DNA from: Acidobacteriota bacterium
GTDB taxonomy: Bacteria; Acidobacteriota; Terriglobia; Bryobacterales; Bryobacteraceae
Assembly: GCA_014584705.1 (NCBI GenBank)
Contig: JACTMJ010000001.1
Span: 1-49,925 of the forward strand
DNA length: 49,925 nt
Direction: 5' to 3'
Shown here: piece by piece, positions 35,732 through 44,820 of the stretch
Layout: each line of letters opens with the position of its first letter
Numbering within the stretch: the first letter of the stretch is position 1
Position numbers and translations under genes: made by a program
The notes under the pieces: generated by a model
Database searches by the model: none
Seen by the model: only the letters and a program-made list of their open reading frames with translations
Told to the model about the DNA's origin: nothing

Positions 35732-37606
35732 TCACTCCGGGAGGGCGTAGGCGACCAGGGCGTCGCTGAACACGTCGCTATACTTGTTCCCGCCCCCAGC
35801 GGCAATCACCACGAATTGCTTCCCGGATTTCTTCCCCACGAAACTCATCGGATTCGCATGCGCGCTCGCCGGCAGCTTCGTCTCCCAGAGCAGCTTTCCC
35901 GTGTCCTTATCGAAGGCCCGGAAGCGGCTATCGTTACTGGAGCCGATAAACACGAGGCCGCCCGCCGTCACCATGGAGCCGCCCATGCCCGGCGCGCCCG
36001 TGGGCGGCAATCCCTTCGCTACCAGTTCGTCCACGACGCCAAGCACAGTGCGCCAGCGGAACTCGCCCGTGTTCATGTCGATGGCCGTCAGATGCGCCCA
36101 TGGCGGAGCCTGGCAGGGCCACAACCGCCGGTCCCAGAAGCGCGCGCTGTTGGTGCGCAATCCCACCCGGCTATAGGGAACCTGCGCCCCCTCCCGGTTG
36201 GGCCGCAGATACGAAATCATGCCCGCGTCGGCCGAATTCACGTAGAGCGTCTGCGTCTCGGGATCGAAGGACGCTCCGCCCCAGTTCGTGCCCCCGTTCG
36301 TGCCCGGAAACAGCACTGTCGGCTTGGTTCCGATCGGCGTGTAGAGATCTCCGAACACCGCGTCCTTGATGAGCTCCTCGCAGAAGCCCCGGTGCGCGGG
36401 GTCCACGTTGGCGAGTTCGTCCGGCTTCATCGATTGCCGCGCGAACGGCTTCGGCTGCACCGGAATCGGCTGCGTGGGCCAAGCCTTCTCGCCCGGGACC
36501 GTACTCGCCGGCACCCTTCGCTCTTCAATCGGGAAGAGCGGCTCCCCCGTCTCCCGGTTAAAGACGAACGTGAATCCGGTCTTCGTCACCTGCGCCACCG
36601 CGGGAATCTTCTTCCCGCCGCGCATCACCTCGATCAGATTCGGCTGGGCCGGCAGATCGTAGTCCCAGATGTTGTGGTGAACGGTCTGGAAATGCCAGAC
36701 GCGCTCGCCCGTTCGCGCCTTCAGGGCCACCAGGGAATCGCCGAACAGATTCGCCCCCGGCCGGTCTCCGCCGTAATAGTCGGCCGACGGCGAGGTCAGC
36801 GGAAGAAACACCAGTCCGCGCTCGCGGTCGACGCTCAGGTTGCTCCAGGCGTTCACGCCGCCTCGGTCCTGCCAGCTATCCCCTTCCCAGGTATCGTGCC
36901 CGAATTCGCCGGGGCGCGGCACCACGTGAAAGCGCCAGACAAGCTTTCCTGTCAGCACGTCGAAGGCCCGGATGTCGCCCGAGGGCGCTTTGGGTTCCCC
37001 GTCCGATGTCCACGCGCCGCAGATCGCCAGGTTCTCAAAAATCGCCGGGGGAGACGTCATCCCATACGCGCGCCCCGGAAACTTGTCCGCGGCGTCCTTG
37101 CGCAGATTCACGACCCCCGCCTCTCCGAAGTTCGGGTCCGGCTTGCCCGTCGCCGCATCGATTGAAAACAGCCGCCCGTCGATCGTGCCGTACACGAGCC
37201 GCTCCCGCTTGCCGTCCGTCCAATACGCGGGGCCGCGGTGAATAAACAGCGTGTAGGAGTGTTCCTTGTCGATCTTCGGATCGAAAGCCCACAGTTCCAC
37301 GCCCGTCTCCGCGTCAAGCGCCACCAGGCGGTTAAAGGGTGTGGTGACGAACAGGCGGTTTGCCACCATCAACGGCGTCGCTTCAAAAGCGCTCCGCACC
37401 GGGTACTTGCTGCCGTCGCTGATGTCTCCCGAGTGCCAGGTCCAGGCGGGCTTGAGCCGCGCGACGTTCCCCTTGTTGATCTGCTTCGAGGGCGAATACT
37501 TCATTCCGCCCGCATCTCCGCCCCAGAAATGCCACTCCTGCCCGAACGCCGCCGGGGATAGCAACAGAAAGCCCAATATCACCGGCAGCCCGCCGAAACG
37601 CTTCAT
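35732..37606 (-). CDS. PQQ-dependent dehydrogenase (quinoprotein, 8-bladed propeller)
   Basis: 624-residue periplasmic enzyme. Signal peptide (RFGGLPVILGFLLLSPAAFGQ), then W-motif repeats of the quinoprotein propeller, including the GVELWAFDP, GKLVWRFHVVPRPGEFGHDTWE and TVHHNIWDYDLPAQPN segments typical of the glucose-dehydrogenase/'pyrroloquinoline quinone-dependent dehydrogenase' branch. It probably oxidises an alcohol or aldose with PQQ and passes electrons to the pentaheme cytochrome encoded next. No ribosome binding site is seen; a TAAAAT box (37615-37620 on the minus strand) lies only 8 bases before the ATG, suggesting a leaderless mRNA. No PQQ biosynthesis gene is in the window. Confidence 0.9.
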   Translation of the reverse strand: MKRFGGLPVILGFLLLSPAAFGQEWHFWGGDAGGMKYSPSKQINKGNVARLKPAWTWHSGDISDGSKYPVRSAFEATPLMVANRLFVTTPFNRLVALDAETGVELWAFDPKIDKEHSYTLFIHRGPAYWTDGKRERLVYGTIDGRLFSIDAATGKPDPNFGEAGVVNLRKDAADKFPGRAYGMTSPPAIFENLAICGAWTSDGEPKAPSGDIRAFDVLTGKLVWRFHVVPRPGEFGHDTWEGDSWQDRGGVNAWSNLSVDRERGLVFLPLTSPSADYYGGDRPGANLFGDSLVALKARTGERVWHFQTVHHNIWDYDLPAQPNLIEVMRGGKKIPAVAQVTKTGFTFVFNRETGEPLFPIEERRVPASTVPGEKAWPTQPIPVQPKPFARQSMKPDELANVDPAHRGFCEELIKDAVFGDLYTPIGTKPTVLFPGTNGGTNWGGASFDPETQTLYVNSADAGMISYLRPNREGAQVPYSRVGLRTNSARFWDRRLWPCQAPPWAHLTAIDMNTGEFRWRTVLGVVDELVAKGLPPTGAPGMGGSMVTAGGLVFIGSSNDSRFRAFDKDTGKLLWETKLPASAHANPMSFVGKKSGKQFVVIAAGGGNKYSDVFSDALVAYALPE

Positions 37607-37693
37607 AGCTCGCTATTTTATCCGAGCGGCCCGGACAGCCGCGCTTCGAGGGCGCCGATGCAATGCTACACTGGAGTTTCGGGTCTGAAACAG

Positions 37694-38563
37694 ATGCAAT
37701 TGGCGCGACGAGTGCGAATCTGGAGTTGCCGATTCCTAATCGGGTTTGCGCTGGCCGCGCCGCTTCCGGCGGAGGAAGCGCCCGCCCCTTCGAGCGCCCT
37801 CGCGGAAGCTTCCGGCGGCCCCGGCGCGGCCGCCTCCCCGGCAACCCTCATGCCCCTCGTCCCCGGTCGGAACCGGATCGTCACGACTGGCAAATTCAGC
37901 ACCGGCCTCGCCTCTGATTTCCAACTCACTCTCGGCGGCGAGTTCAGTGACGGCATCGCACAACAGAACGGCCTTACCGTTGATGTCAAGAATGTCCTGC
38001 GCAACAACGCAGTTCTTCGATTCACCGCCTGGAACACGCTCGATACGAAGGATGGCGGCAACGATTGGATCGCTTCCGTCAATTACATCCAGCCTCTGAA
38101 ACGCTGGGAATCGGGCGACTTGTCGCTCAACACCGGAATCCATCGCTGGCAGTTCCCCTCCGTGCTCAGCGGCGGTTCGGATTACATCGTCGATAGCGGT
38201 CTCATCTGGAACCAGCAAGCCGGGCCGCTCGGCTTCACGCTCGACGCCAATGTCAAAACGCTTGCGTCCGCGCCAACCCGGAACGGCGTTGGCGGCCAGA
38301 TCTACTATTTCCGCGCCACAACGGCCCACCCGCTCCGTCGCGCCGGAAAGTGGGACCTGGCGCTCCTCCACGGGCCGTCCTTCACCCACGCAAACCGCTT
38401 CTACGGTTGCCGCGGAGCCAGGGTCTTCCGTTATGAAGCGGGCGTTACGGTGAACGTGGGGCGTTTCTCCGCCGATGCTCTTTTCCGCCCGCAGATAGCC
38501 CTCCAGGGTCGCATCCCGGAGCACAATTTCTGGAGCGCCGGCATCTCCTACGTCCTCTGGTAA
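37694..38563 (+). CDS. putative outer-membrane beta-barrel or surface protein
   Basis: 289 residues, function unknown. A signal peptide (RIWSCRFLIGFALAAPLPAEEA) is followed by a low-complexity Ala/Pro stretch and then amphipathic beta-strands (FSTGLASDFQLTLGGEF, NNAVLRFTAWNTLDTKDGG, GDLSLNTGIHRWQF) ending in AGISYVLW, with the aromatic terminal residue typical of outer-membrane barrels. ATG 37694 is chosen over 37658 because a -10-like TACACT (37667-37672) would otherwise be inside the gene. The ribosome binding site is weak. It is divergent from the PQQ dehydrogenase and might serve the same surface process, but nothing shows this directly. Confidence 0.65.
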   Translation: MQLARRVRIWSCRFLIGFALAAPLPAEEAPAPSSALAEASGGPGAAASPATLMPLVPGRNRIVTTGKFSTGLASDFQLTLGGEFSDGIAQQNGLTVDVKNVLRNNAVLRFTAWNTLDTKDGGNDWIASVNYIQPLKRWESGDLSLNTGIHRWQFPSVLSGGSDYIVDSGLIWNQQAGPLGFTLDANVKTLASAPTRNGVGGQIYYFRATTAHPLRRAGKWDLALLHGPSFTHANRFYGCRGARVFRYEAGVTVNVGRFSADALFRPQIALQGRIPEHNFWSAGISYVLW

Positions 38564-38589
38564 GCCCTGCTCCGCCGAACTTCGCCCTG

Positions 38590-38740
38590 AACGGCAAAAA
38601 AGCGGGCGGAAGACCGAAGCCCCCCGCCCAAGAGTTACCCAGGAAGTTAGGTACAGAACGAAATCCCTTCGTTCACCCAACTCAAGCGAACTCCGCCCCT
38701 CGAAAAGATCATGCCCCCCGGAAATCTTTCGAACACCGGG
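38590..38740 (-). ncRNA. candidate structured RNA with intrinsic terminator
   Basis: Three successive hairpins lie in 150 bases. Hairpin 1 pairs TCGAAAAGAT (38700-38709) with ATCTTTCGA (38724-38732) with one bulge. Hairpin 2 has outer arms GTTAGGT (38646-38652)/ACCCAAC (38675-38681) and inner arms AACGAA (38657-38662)/TTCGTT (38668-38673). The last is a GGGCGG/CCGCCC stem (38604-38609/38624-38629) which on the minus strand is followed by six T (38596-38601). The terminator direction and the lack of a supported minus-strand gene suggest a small RNA read leftward. No known family is recognised, and a plus-strand 3' UTR role for the upstream gene is an alternative. Confidence 0.4.
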
Positions 38741-38959
38741 AATATGGACTTTTTCAGGTTGTATCCGAGTTTCAGACCTTGTTTCTTTATTCAACCGCCG
38801 AATCTCACGCTTCGCCCCCGCCTCCGGCCCGTCCAGTGGAATTCCGTCGCCATCCGGAAGCATTCGCGCTACAAGTGAACTCACCGGAAGATCGCGAACG
38901 GCCCGGATGCGCAGTCTCCGGGGCAGGACCGTTCGCACCGCAAAGGAGGGTTCGACGGC
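38741..38959. other. leader region of the 817-residue protein
   Basis: No gene seen. AAGGAGGG (38943-38950) is the ribosome binding site of the next gene. AT-rich bases near 38756-38795 are the likely place for promoters in either direction, but no clear -35/-10 pair could be fixed. Confidence 0.4.
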
Positions 38960-41413
38960 GTGGAAACCATCCGATCAAAGTACGGCTTGCCGGGAGCCCA
39001 TCTCCTTCTCTCCGCGGGCTTCCTCCGGCGGGCGCCGGCGGCAATCTTCGCGTTCGGGCTGGCGGCCCTCTGGGCGCAGACGCCGGAGCCGGATTCGCGA
39101 ATCCTCAACCGTGCGGCGGAACGGCATGCCGCGAACCCGGCATTCCGTGTCACCCTCCGCAAGGCCGGCCCCTTCCAGTTCGGCGAGCGGATTTTCGTCG
39201 ATTCCAATGTGACGGAGCTTAGCAAGCGCTTGTATCCGCCCACGCACGAGGAGGATCCGTTCGAGGTGAGACGAGATCGCGAAGCCGCCTTGCATTTCGC
39301 GTACATGGGCGCATTGCTCGAGGGTCCGGTCTCCTGCGGCGACTTTGCCGTTCCCTGCCGATACGCGTCGTTCCAGCGAACCATGCTGCTGGGGGGTGCC
39401 AGGTCGCGCGACGACTGGTCCATCGTCAACGCCGTGCTGCCGCCTCTGACGCCGGGGAAATACCGTCTCGCCCTCCTTCTGCGGCTCCAGGATGAGCGGC
39501 GCGTTGAGGCGGAAACCCTTTCCCGGCTCAAGGGCGAGAAATTGCCGGAGGCCGCCCCGGAAGACGAATACCTCGTCTCCAATGTGCTTGCGTTCGAAGT
39601 GCTTCCGCTCAATGCCGAGTGGGTAAACTCCCGTCTCGCCGCCGTCTCCTCCCTGCGGCCGCCGGGCGGCTCGAAGCCGCTGGACCACCCCCGGCCGGTC
39701 CCACGGTCCCGACCAATGCTTCTCTTGAATGATCCTCTCGCGGAGTTGCTCTTTCTCCCAACCGAGGCCACGCTCTCCACGGCTTACGAATTCTACATTG
39801 AGAACGGGTTTGAGCCGCTTCTCGCTGCGTTCTACTATCACCCGGACCTCAAGTTCTCCTGCCGGTTCCTGATGGAGCAAATCTCCCAGCCGGGCTATCC
39901 GCTGCCGCCGAAGATCCTGGAACACATCCCGCACGTCTGTGTGGATTCGGAACATCACTATCAGCAGCATCGCGATGCCGGAACGCGGGGCGGATCCCCG
40001 GCGTACTACGCGGCGCTGCAATTGCGCTTTGACGATTACAACCGCTTCCGCTTGCAACTGGCCCGGCGTCTGGCGGAGCGGCTGCGCGGAGAGCCGGAGA
40101 ATGAAACCGCGCTCCAAGGCCTAATCGAGACAACTGGCGCGCTCTATCGCCCGTCGCTGGTCGCCGAACAGTTGAAGGGTGAACTCATGGCGCTGCTTCC
40201 CATACTGGAGCCGAGGCTGCGTAAATACAGCCTTCCCGTCCAGCGAATGCTCTTGGAGCGGCCGGACCTGCTTCCCGAATCCGCGGTCACCGCGATGGCC
40301 ATCAAGGTTCTCGAGGAACGCTGGCCCGAATCGATCTGTGTCGACGGAAAGTTGCTCGCCGGCCGGGAGCCCCATTCCTGGATACAACTTCGCCAGGTCG
40401 CCTTCGGCCAGATCCTGAAATCGGACCCCGCGCGCGCCAGGGCGCTCGTCGCGGAGATGATCGAGCGAACAGACCCCACCCTCAACTCCGATCTCGTCAA
40501 GGCCCTGCCCTTCCCCGTGCCGGTTCCCCCGGCATTGCTCGCCCGGGCCACCGCCGGGAATCTGGTGCCAACCCCATGCGGAGTGTATCGCGAATCTCAG
40601 GTGATCCGTCAGTTGCAGCTCCAGGCGATGTCCCTCGAAGAGTTGGAAAACCTCGCTCGTTCCGAGCCGGCTCGGGGGCCAGCATCCGCGCCCGAGGTCT
40701 TGCTCCATAGGAATCCCAAGCGCTTCGCCGCGCTGATCGTCGAGTTGCTTCGCGCGGGCGAGGAACGGGTGGTGGACTTTGCGCATCTGCTGCTCTGGGA
40801 CCAGCGCGCCCCCTACGAGGTCCCCCCGGCCGTATTCGACGAAATGGGGCTGGCGCTGCTGACGCGCTCGGATCTCGAATCGCAGGTCGAAGGTGCCCGC
40901 GTGCTTCGCCTCGGTTGGAAGGACCACAAGAAGCTGCTGATCGAGAAATACCGAAAGATCGATCGCTCTCTGCTCGCGCGCGACACGGATGAGGCGGCTC
41001 TGGAACGGGCGGAAGTAGTTTTCCGGGATGCAATTTCGCGCGGGCGCGGATGGTTCACCACCCGGGAAGAGATCCTCGAGTTGCACCTATACTGCGATTT
41101 TGAGCAATGCAAGAACGGGCTGGAGTTGGACATGCAGTATCTGCAACCGGTCGTCTCCATGTCGATCGATGTAGCCGATGCTTCGCGCGCCCAGACGAGA
41201 ATCCGCTTTGCGCAGTACAGTGACCAGGAATCCGTCCTCTACGACAACGAAGACACCCTCAATCTCATCCGACGCTATCCGCGCGACACGCCCATCCGCA
41301 TCCGCCGCTGGACCCTCCGAGCGCCGCAACGCCCTCTCGATATCGAAATGAGTTGGCGCTCCAAACTGCGGGCCGAAGGTTTCCGGGACGTCGAGATTGA
41401 GATTGAGCCCTGA
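38960..41413 (+). CDS. large exported protein of unknown function
   Basis: 817 residues, family not recognised. A basic start and hydrophobic segment (APAAIFAFGLAALWAQTPEP) suggest a signal peptide with cleavage near residue 40. Residues about 45-220 look like a beta-sandwich domain, with DEEYL-type LVSNVLAFEVLPL at its end. From about 260 to 680 the protein is alpha-helical with leucine-rich, HEAT-like helix pairs (ALLPILEPRLRKYSLPVQRMLL, AMAIKVLEERWPESI, VVDFAHLLLWDQRAP). The C-terminus (740-817) is again beta-rich. GTG 38960 is the start, 9 bases after AAGGAGGG. It is followed by a convergent deaminase. No enzymatic motif was found. Confidence 0.75.
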   Translation: METIRSKYGLPGAHLLLSAGFLRRAPAAIFAFGLAALWAQTPEPDSRILNRAAERHAANPAFRVTLRKAGPFQFGERIFVDSNVTELSKRLYPPTHEEDPFEVRRDREAALHFAYMGALLEGPVSCGDFAVPCRYASFQRTMLLGGARSRDDWSIVNAVLPPLTPGKYRLALLLRLQDERRVEAETLSRLKGEKLPEAAPEDEYLVSNVLAFEVLPLNAEWVNSRLAAVSSLRPPGGSKPLDHPRPVPRSRPMLLLNDPLAELLFLPTEATLSTAYEFYIENGFEPLLAAFYYHPDLKFSCRFLMEQISQPGYPLPPKILEHIPHVCVDSEHHYQQHRDAGTRGGSPAYYAALQLRFDDYNRFRLQLARRLAERLRGEPENETALQGLIETTGALYRPSLVAEQLKGELMALLPILEPRLRKYSLPVQRMLLERPDLLPESAVTAMAIKVLEERWPESICVDGKLLAGREPHSWIQLRQVAFGQILKSDPARARALVAEMIERTDPTLNSDLVKALPFPVPVPPALLARATAGNLVPTPCGVYRESQVIRQLQLQAMSLEELENLARSEPARGPASAPEVLLHRNPKRFAALIVELLRAGEERVVDFAHLLLWDQRAPYEVPPAVFDEMGLALLTRSDLESQVEGARVLRLGWKDHKKLLIEKYRKIDRSLLARDTDEAALERAEVVFRDAISRGRGWFTTREEILELHLYCDFEQCKNGLELDMQYLQPVVSMSIDVADASRAQTRIRFAQYSDQESVLYDNEDTLNLIRRYPRDTPIRIRRWTLRAPQRPLDIEMSWRSKLRAEGFRDVEIEIEP

Positions 41414-41471
41414 CCATGGCTGCCCGCCGGTACGTCTCGAACGTCTTGTCTCCATCGTGCCGTGCGGTCCC

Positions 41472-41930
41472 TTAGCAGCCTTCGAACAATCGATTGCACT
41501 CGTCCAGCAGCACACCGCGAACGACCGCTGGTGGCGGACCCCAGCAGGGAATCGAGCCGTCGCTCAAGATTGGATGCCGCGAAGTCACACCTCCCGCTTC
41601 CGGATACGAGCGGCCAATTACGACCCGGGCAATGCCGAGTTGCCGGATGGCATAAGAACACAGATAGCAAGGTTCGACCGTCGTGTAGAGAGTCGCGCCG
41701 CACAAATCGAGCGCCCCCACCGTCCGGCAAGCATCCCGCAGCGCCTCCACCTCCGCGTGCGCCGCCACATCGAGCAACCGCCTGGTACTCTCGCTGCCCG
41801 TTCCCACCACGTGACCGTGAAGAACCACCGCCGCCCCCACCGGATGATCTCCCCAAGTCAGCGCCTCGCGAGCCAACTCGACACATCGCGCCATATACTC
41901 CAAGTCCGCCGCCGTCGCTTCACCCTGCAT
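41472..41930 (-). CDS. nucleoside/cytosine deaminase family protein
   Basis: 152-residue cytoplasmic zinc deaminase of the CDA/TadA/guanine-deaminase fold. The zinc site is complete: HAEVEAL (His58, Glu60 as proton shuttle) and PCYLCSYAIR (Cys88, Cys91). The spacing and the WGDHPVGAAVV start fit TadA/guanine deaminase-type enzymes rather than classical cytidine deaminase. The C-terminal stretch (CWGPPPAVVRGVLLDECNRLF) is typical of the short 'nucleoside deaminase' proteins. It faces the unknown 817-residue gene, 58 bases away, with no terminator seen between. Confidence 0.88.
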   Translation of the reverse strand: MQGEATAADLEYMARCVELAREALTWGDHPVGAAVVLHGHVVGTGSESTRRLLDVAAHAEVEALRDACRTVGALDLCGATLYTTVEPCYLCSYAIRQLGIARVVIGRSYPEAGGVTSRHPILSDGSIPCWGPPPAVVRGVLLDECNRLFEGC

Positions 41931-42410
41931 CGAGCACTCCGAAACCAGTTTTCCTCAGCGTACCCGGCCCCGCCGGGCAGGTCAAAGACACCGTGATTGT
42001 TGACCCGTCAATCGCCAGCGATATCGCTCATTGGCGCAATGTCTCACCGCCACGCCGCCGCCTCGGGCTCGACCGGTTTCTCCGGATGGCCTGCCACGCA
42101 GGTTCTGCGCATTCTCTCGAAGCGATGACCGGTATTCGCAGGCCGTGAATCCGCCAACGGCCGCCAACCGCCGCGGTTGCGCCATCCCTGGAGCCATGAT
42201 GCGCCATCGGAGAAACTCGCCCGGAAAGTGGACTCAGAGCCGCCGGATGGCGACGTCAGATGGCCAGATCAAGCGGGCGCCCACTTTTTCCGGCGCCGCG
42301 CTGCAGCCCGCGGGCGGATACATCGGTGCTACGATAGCAGATGGAATCACTGTTACAGGTCCGAATATAGTTTTACCTTCGAATGTGCGGCCAGAAACCG
42401 GTACACAACG
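41931..42410. other. intergenic region, no gene seen
   Basis: 480 bases between the deaminase start and the BACON/TIGR03437 gene. No frame has both a ribosome binding site and protein-like content. TACGAT at 42330-42335 could be a -10 for the next gene; no matching -35 was found. Confidence 0.5.
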
Positions 42411-44450
42411 ATGAAACATTGGAATCTCCTTTCGGCTGCCACTTCCCCGCGCAGCCTGACCGTTTCCGCGCTTGTGCTTTTGATTTGCATTTATACCGCC
42501 TCCGCGAGGGCGCAGGCGGATCTCGATGCCGAAATCTCTGGCCGGCAAAGCTCCGCCTCGGCCCCCGTCCGCAACGCGAATCTGGACGCAGGTCTCCGGA
42601 AGAAGCTATCGGCCTCGCCGCCGCGCCGCGAAGCTGCTTATTACGGGCCCGGCGGCGACTGCGTATTTGAGCTGCTCGGCTATTGGAGGGACTTCAGCAA
42701 CGCGGGCGGCAATGACTCTTTTGAACTCCTTGGCGCCGGGAGCTGCACCTACCAGCCTCAGGTTTCCGCCGATTGGATTCATCTGGATAGCTACCCTGGC
42801 GTTGGTCCCGGCAACTTCACCTATACCGTGGATCCCAATCCCTCCAAGATGCCGCGCACGGGAAGCATCCGGCTGCTGAACACACAGCACATGATCTTTC
42901 AGGAGGGCGAGCCCGGCGCCCCTTACGTGAGACTGTTCTCCGCTTCACCCGGGGCTACCCTGCTGGTGAATGGAACGCCTGTCCAGACCCCGGCCATGGT
43001 GTTCAGCCCCCGAGGGCAACCTGCGCAGTTTGAAGCTCCGTCCATCTGGACCGTGAACAGCCGGGAGCGCCGCATTTTTAAGTCGTGGTCCAACGGGAAG
43101 CCGAGGAAGCACGAGTTTGCGTTCTATCCTTGGGAGCGATACTTGTATGCGATCTTTGAGACGCAGTTTCTGCTCTCAACTTCCGCTAATGGGTACGGAC
43201 AGGTCTCCACAACTCCCTATTACACGCACGGTTACTACGTTGGCGGCGGCGGCGTCATTCTGAAGGCGACGCCCAGCCCTGGCTCCATCTTCGCGGGATG
43301 GTCGGGCGATTTCGTCAGTTCGGACAATCCGGCGATTGTGGGAATGTCCAGGCCCAGGAACGTCGTGGCTAACTTCGTCGCGGACCCCAATGCTCCGGTG
43401 CTTTCCTTGTCCTCTCCGCTGCCCCCGCTGCGGATCGGAAGCGGCTCGGATCTGCTCAGTGCCGCCACCACCATCGTCAGCAGCGGCGTTCCAGTCTCCC
43501 TCGGCCAGCCCGGGGTGAACTGCTTCGTGGATCCGCCTCTTGCGCGGGCAACCCTTGCGACGAACGCCAACGGTGTGACGCCGTCCGCCATCACCGTTTC
43601 TCTGGAGTCCGCAGCCGTCCCCTTCTACCCCAAGGGGCACCATCAATGCACGGTCTCCGTGCCGCAATCCGGAGCTTCCGGACCTGCATCGTTCGCGTTC
43701 CCCGTCGATATCACCGTGGACCGCGCTCCGGAGTCTGGCGCTGACATTCTGGCTGTGGTAAACGGAGCGTCGTTTGCGGCGACCGGAGTTACCGGTGCGG
43801 GCATTTACAGCCTGTTCGGAGAGGTGCTGGCCGGCGCCGCGGTGGAGGCAACGGAACTTCCGCTACCCACGCGGCTTGAGGACCGGACGGTGAAACTGCG
43901 CAAGGGAAACCAGCAATGGGATCTGCCCTTGTTCTACGTCTCTCCGAACCAGATCAACGTGCTGCTGCCGGAGGGAGTTCCGCTGGGCAACGCGTTGCTG
44001 ACTCTGTATTCGGCCGATGTTCCGGTCTCCAGCTTCGCCGTGGTCGTCGAGCCCATCGCCCCTGCCCTGTTTGCCGCGAATTCCAACGGTGCTGGCGCGC
44101 CGGCCGGTCAGTTCATTCGGGTTGAGAATGAGTCGCGGACCGAGGAAGCACTCGCCCAGTGCCCGGAAAACCAGGACTGCATCCCCCGCCAGATCGAATG
44201 GGGAACCAACGATGCGGAGGTTTTTCTCGTGCTTTACGGCACCGGTTTCCGCGGTTTCAGCGCCGCGAGGCCCGAGATTCGCATCGGAAACCTTAGCCTG
44301 CAGGCGGAGTTCGCGGGACCCCAAGGGTTCTTTGCGGGCCTCGACCAGGTGAATGTGAAGCTGCCGCGCACCCTTGCGGGAACCGGAGAAGCCGACGTAT
44401 TCCTCATTCACGGGGGAGAGAGAACGAATACGGTTCGGATTCGCTTCTAG
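42411..44450 (+). CDS. secreted BACON-domain protein with Solibacter C-terminal (TIGR03437-type) domain
   Basis: 679 residues. Signal peptide (PRSLTVSALVLLICIYTASARAQ); a BACON-like beta-sandwich at about 80-165 (CVFELLGYWRDFSNAGGNDSF, SADWIHLDSYPGVGPG, GSIRLLNTQHMIFQEG); a bacterial repeat domain at about 255-325 with FAGWSGDFVSSDNPAI and NVVANFVAD; a linker with LSLSSPLPPLR; then the family C-terminal domain (VVNGASFAATGV, PLFYVSPNQINVLLP, VFLVLYGTGFRGFS, LDQVNVKLPRTLAGTG). The protein is probably an extracellular carbohydrate- or matrix-binding factor. ATG 42411 is chosen because the signal peptide begins there; the longer frame from 42177 is not protein-like. The same C-terminal domain closes the subtilase at 4.3-7.7 kb. 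Confidence 0.87.
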   Translation: MKHWNLLSAATSPRSLTVSALVLLICIYTASARAQADLDAEISGRQSSASAPVRNANLDAGLRKKLSASPPRREAAYYGPGGDCVFELLGYWRDFSNAGGNDSFELLGAGSCTYQPQVSADWIHLDSYPGVGPGNFTYTVDPNPSKMPRTGSIRLLNTQHMIFQEGEPGAPYVRLFSASPGATLLVNGTPVQTPAMVFSPRGQPAQFEAPSIWTVNSRERRIFKSWSNGKPRKHEFAFYPWERYLYAIFETQFLLSTSANGYGQVSTTPYYTHGYYVGGGGVILKATPSPGSIFAGWSGDFVSSDNPAIVGMSRPRNVVANFVADPNAPVLSLSSPLPPLRIGSGSDLLSAATTIVSSGVPVSLGQPGVNCFVDPPLARATLATNANGVTPSAITVSLESAAVPFYPKGHHQCTVSVPQSGASGPASFAFPVDITVDRAPESGADILAVVNGASFAATGVTGAGIYSLFGEVLAGAAVEATELPLPTRLEDRTVKLRKGNQQWDLPLFYVSPNQINVLLPEGVPLGNALLTLYSADVPVSSFAVVVEPIAPALFAANSNGAGAPAGQFIRVENESRTEEALAQCPENQDCIPRQIEWGTNDAEVFLVLYGTGFRGFSAARPEIRIGNLSLQAEFAGPQGFFAGLDQVNVKLPRTLAGTGEADVFLIHGGERTNTVRIRF

Positions 44451-44478
44451 GGGCATTCGGTTCGGCACGGACGCAGGA

Positions 44479-44655
44479 ACCGCGGGCTTGTGCAAAGGCC
44501 GCCAGGTAGGCATCGGCCCAGAGATTGCGCGACGCGGTCGTCAGACGGGCCAGTTCCCGGAATCCCTCCTCAATGGCCGCGGGCTCGGGCATAAAGCAAA
44601 TCCGGTCATCTTCAAATAGCCGGTCATACGCAGCCCACGCTTCGGTCATCGTCAG
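44479..44655 (-). pseudogene. VapC/PIN-domain toxin remnant
   Basis: Only the C-terminal half of a PIN-domain ribonuclease is recognisable: TEAWAAYDRLFEDDRICFMPEP, then LTTASRNLWADAYLAAFAQARG, where family members show W-x-D-A-Y-L-A-A-F-A and the catalytic Asp of DAYLA. The family's N-terminal half with the first catalytic Asp (usually LLDANVLI-like) is missing, and after AQARG the expected LVTFDRGF is replaced by unrelated residues running into the next gene's 3' end. An antitoxin gene is not present. It is therefore a broken toxin gene; both ends are lost. The frame overall is open from 44766 to 44404 but only this section looks coding. Confidence 0.7.
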
Positions 44656-44820
44656 TGGCTTTCCGGTGGAAGCGATGATCGGCGGATCAATGCCCGTTCG
44701 ATCAGCCCAACCCGCGGGCCCTTGCCGCCGCTGCCCCGCCAGCCCCGGTGCGCACTCCACCCGCATCTGTCTCCGGCCGGGGCGGAGCGTCGCCCTATCC
44801 GTGCCTCCCGTGCCCGAACG

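Noticed and set aside
38590-38740. 6S RNA, SRP RNA or tmRNA
   Set aside because: None of their conserved primary motifs or the tmRNA tRNA-like end was seen, so the element is left unnamed.
37736-38938. 400-residue minus-strand frame across 37.7-38.9 kb
   Set aside because: Opposes the beta-barrel-like gene and has no start signal or domain; the hairpins in its N-terminal part are better explained as RNA structure.
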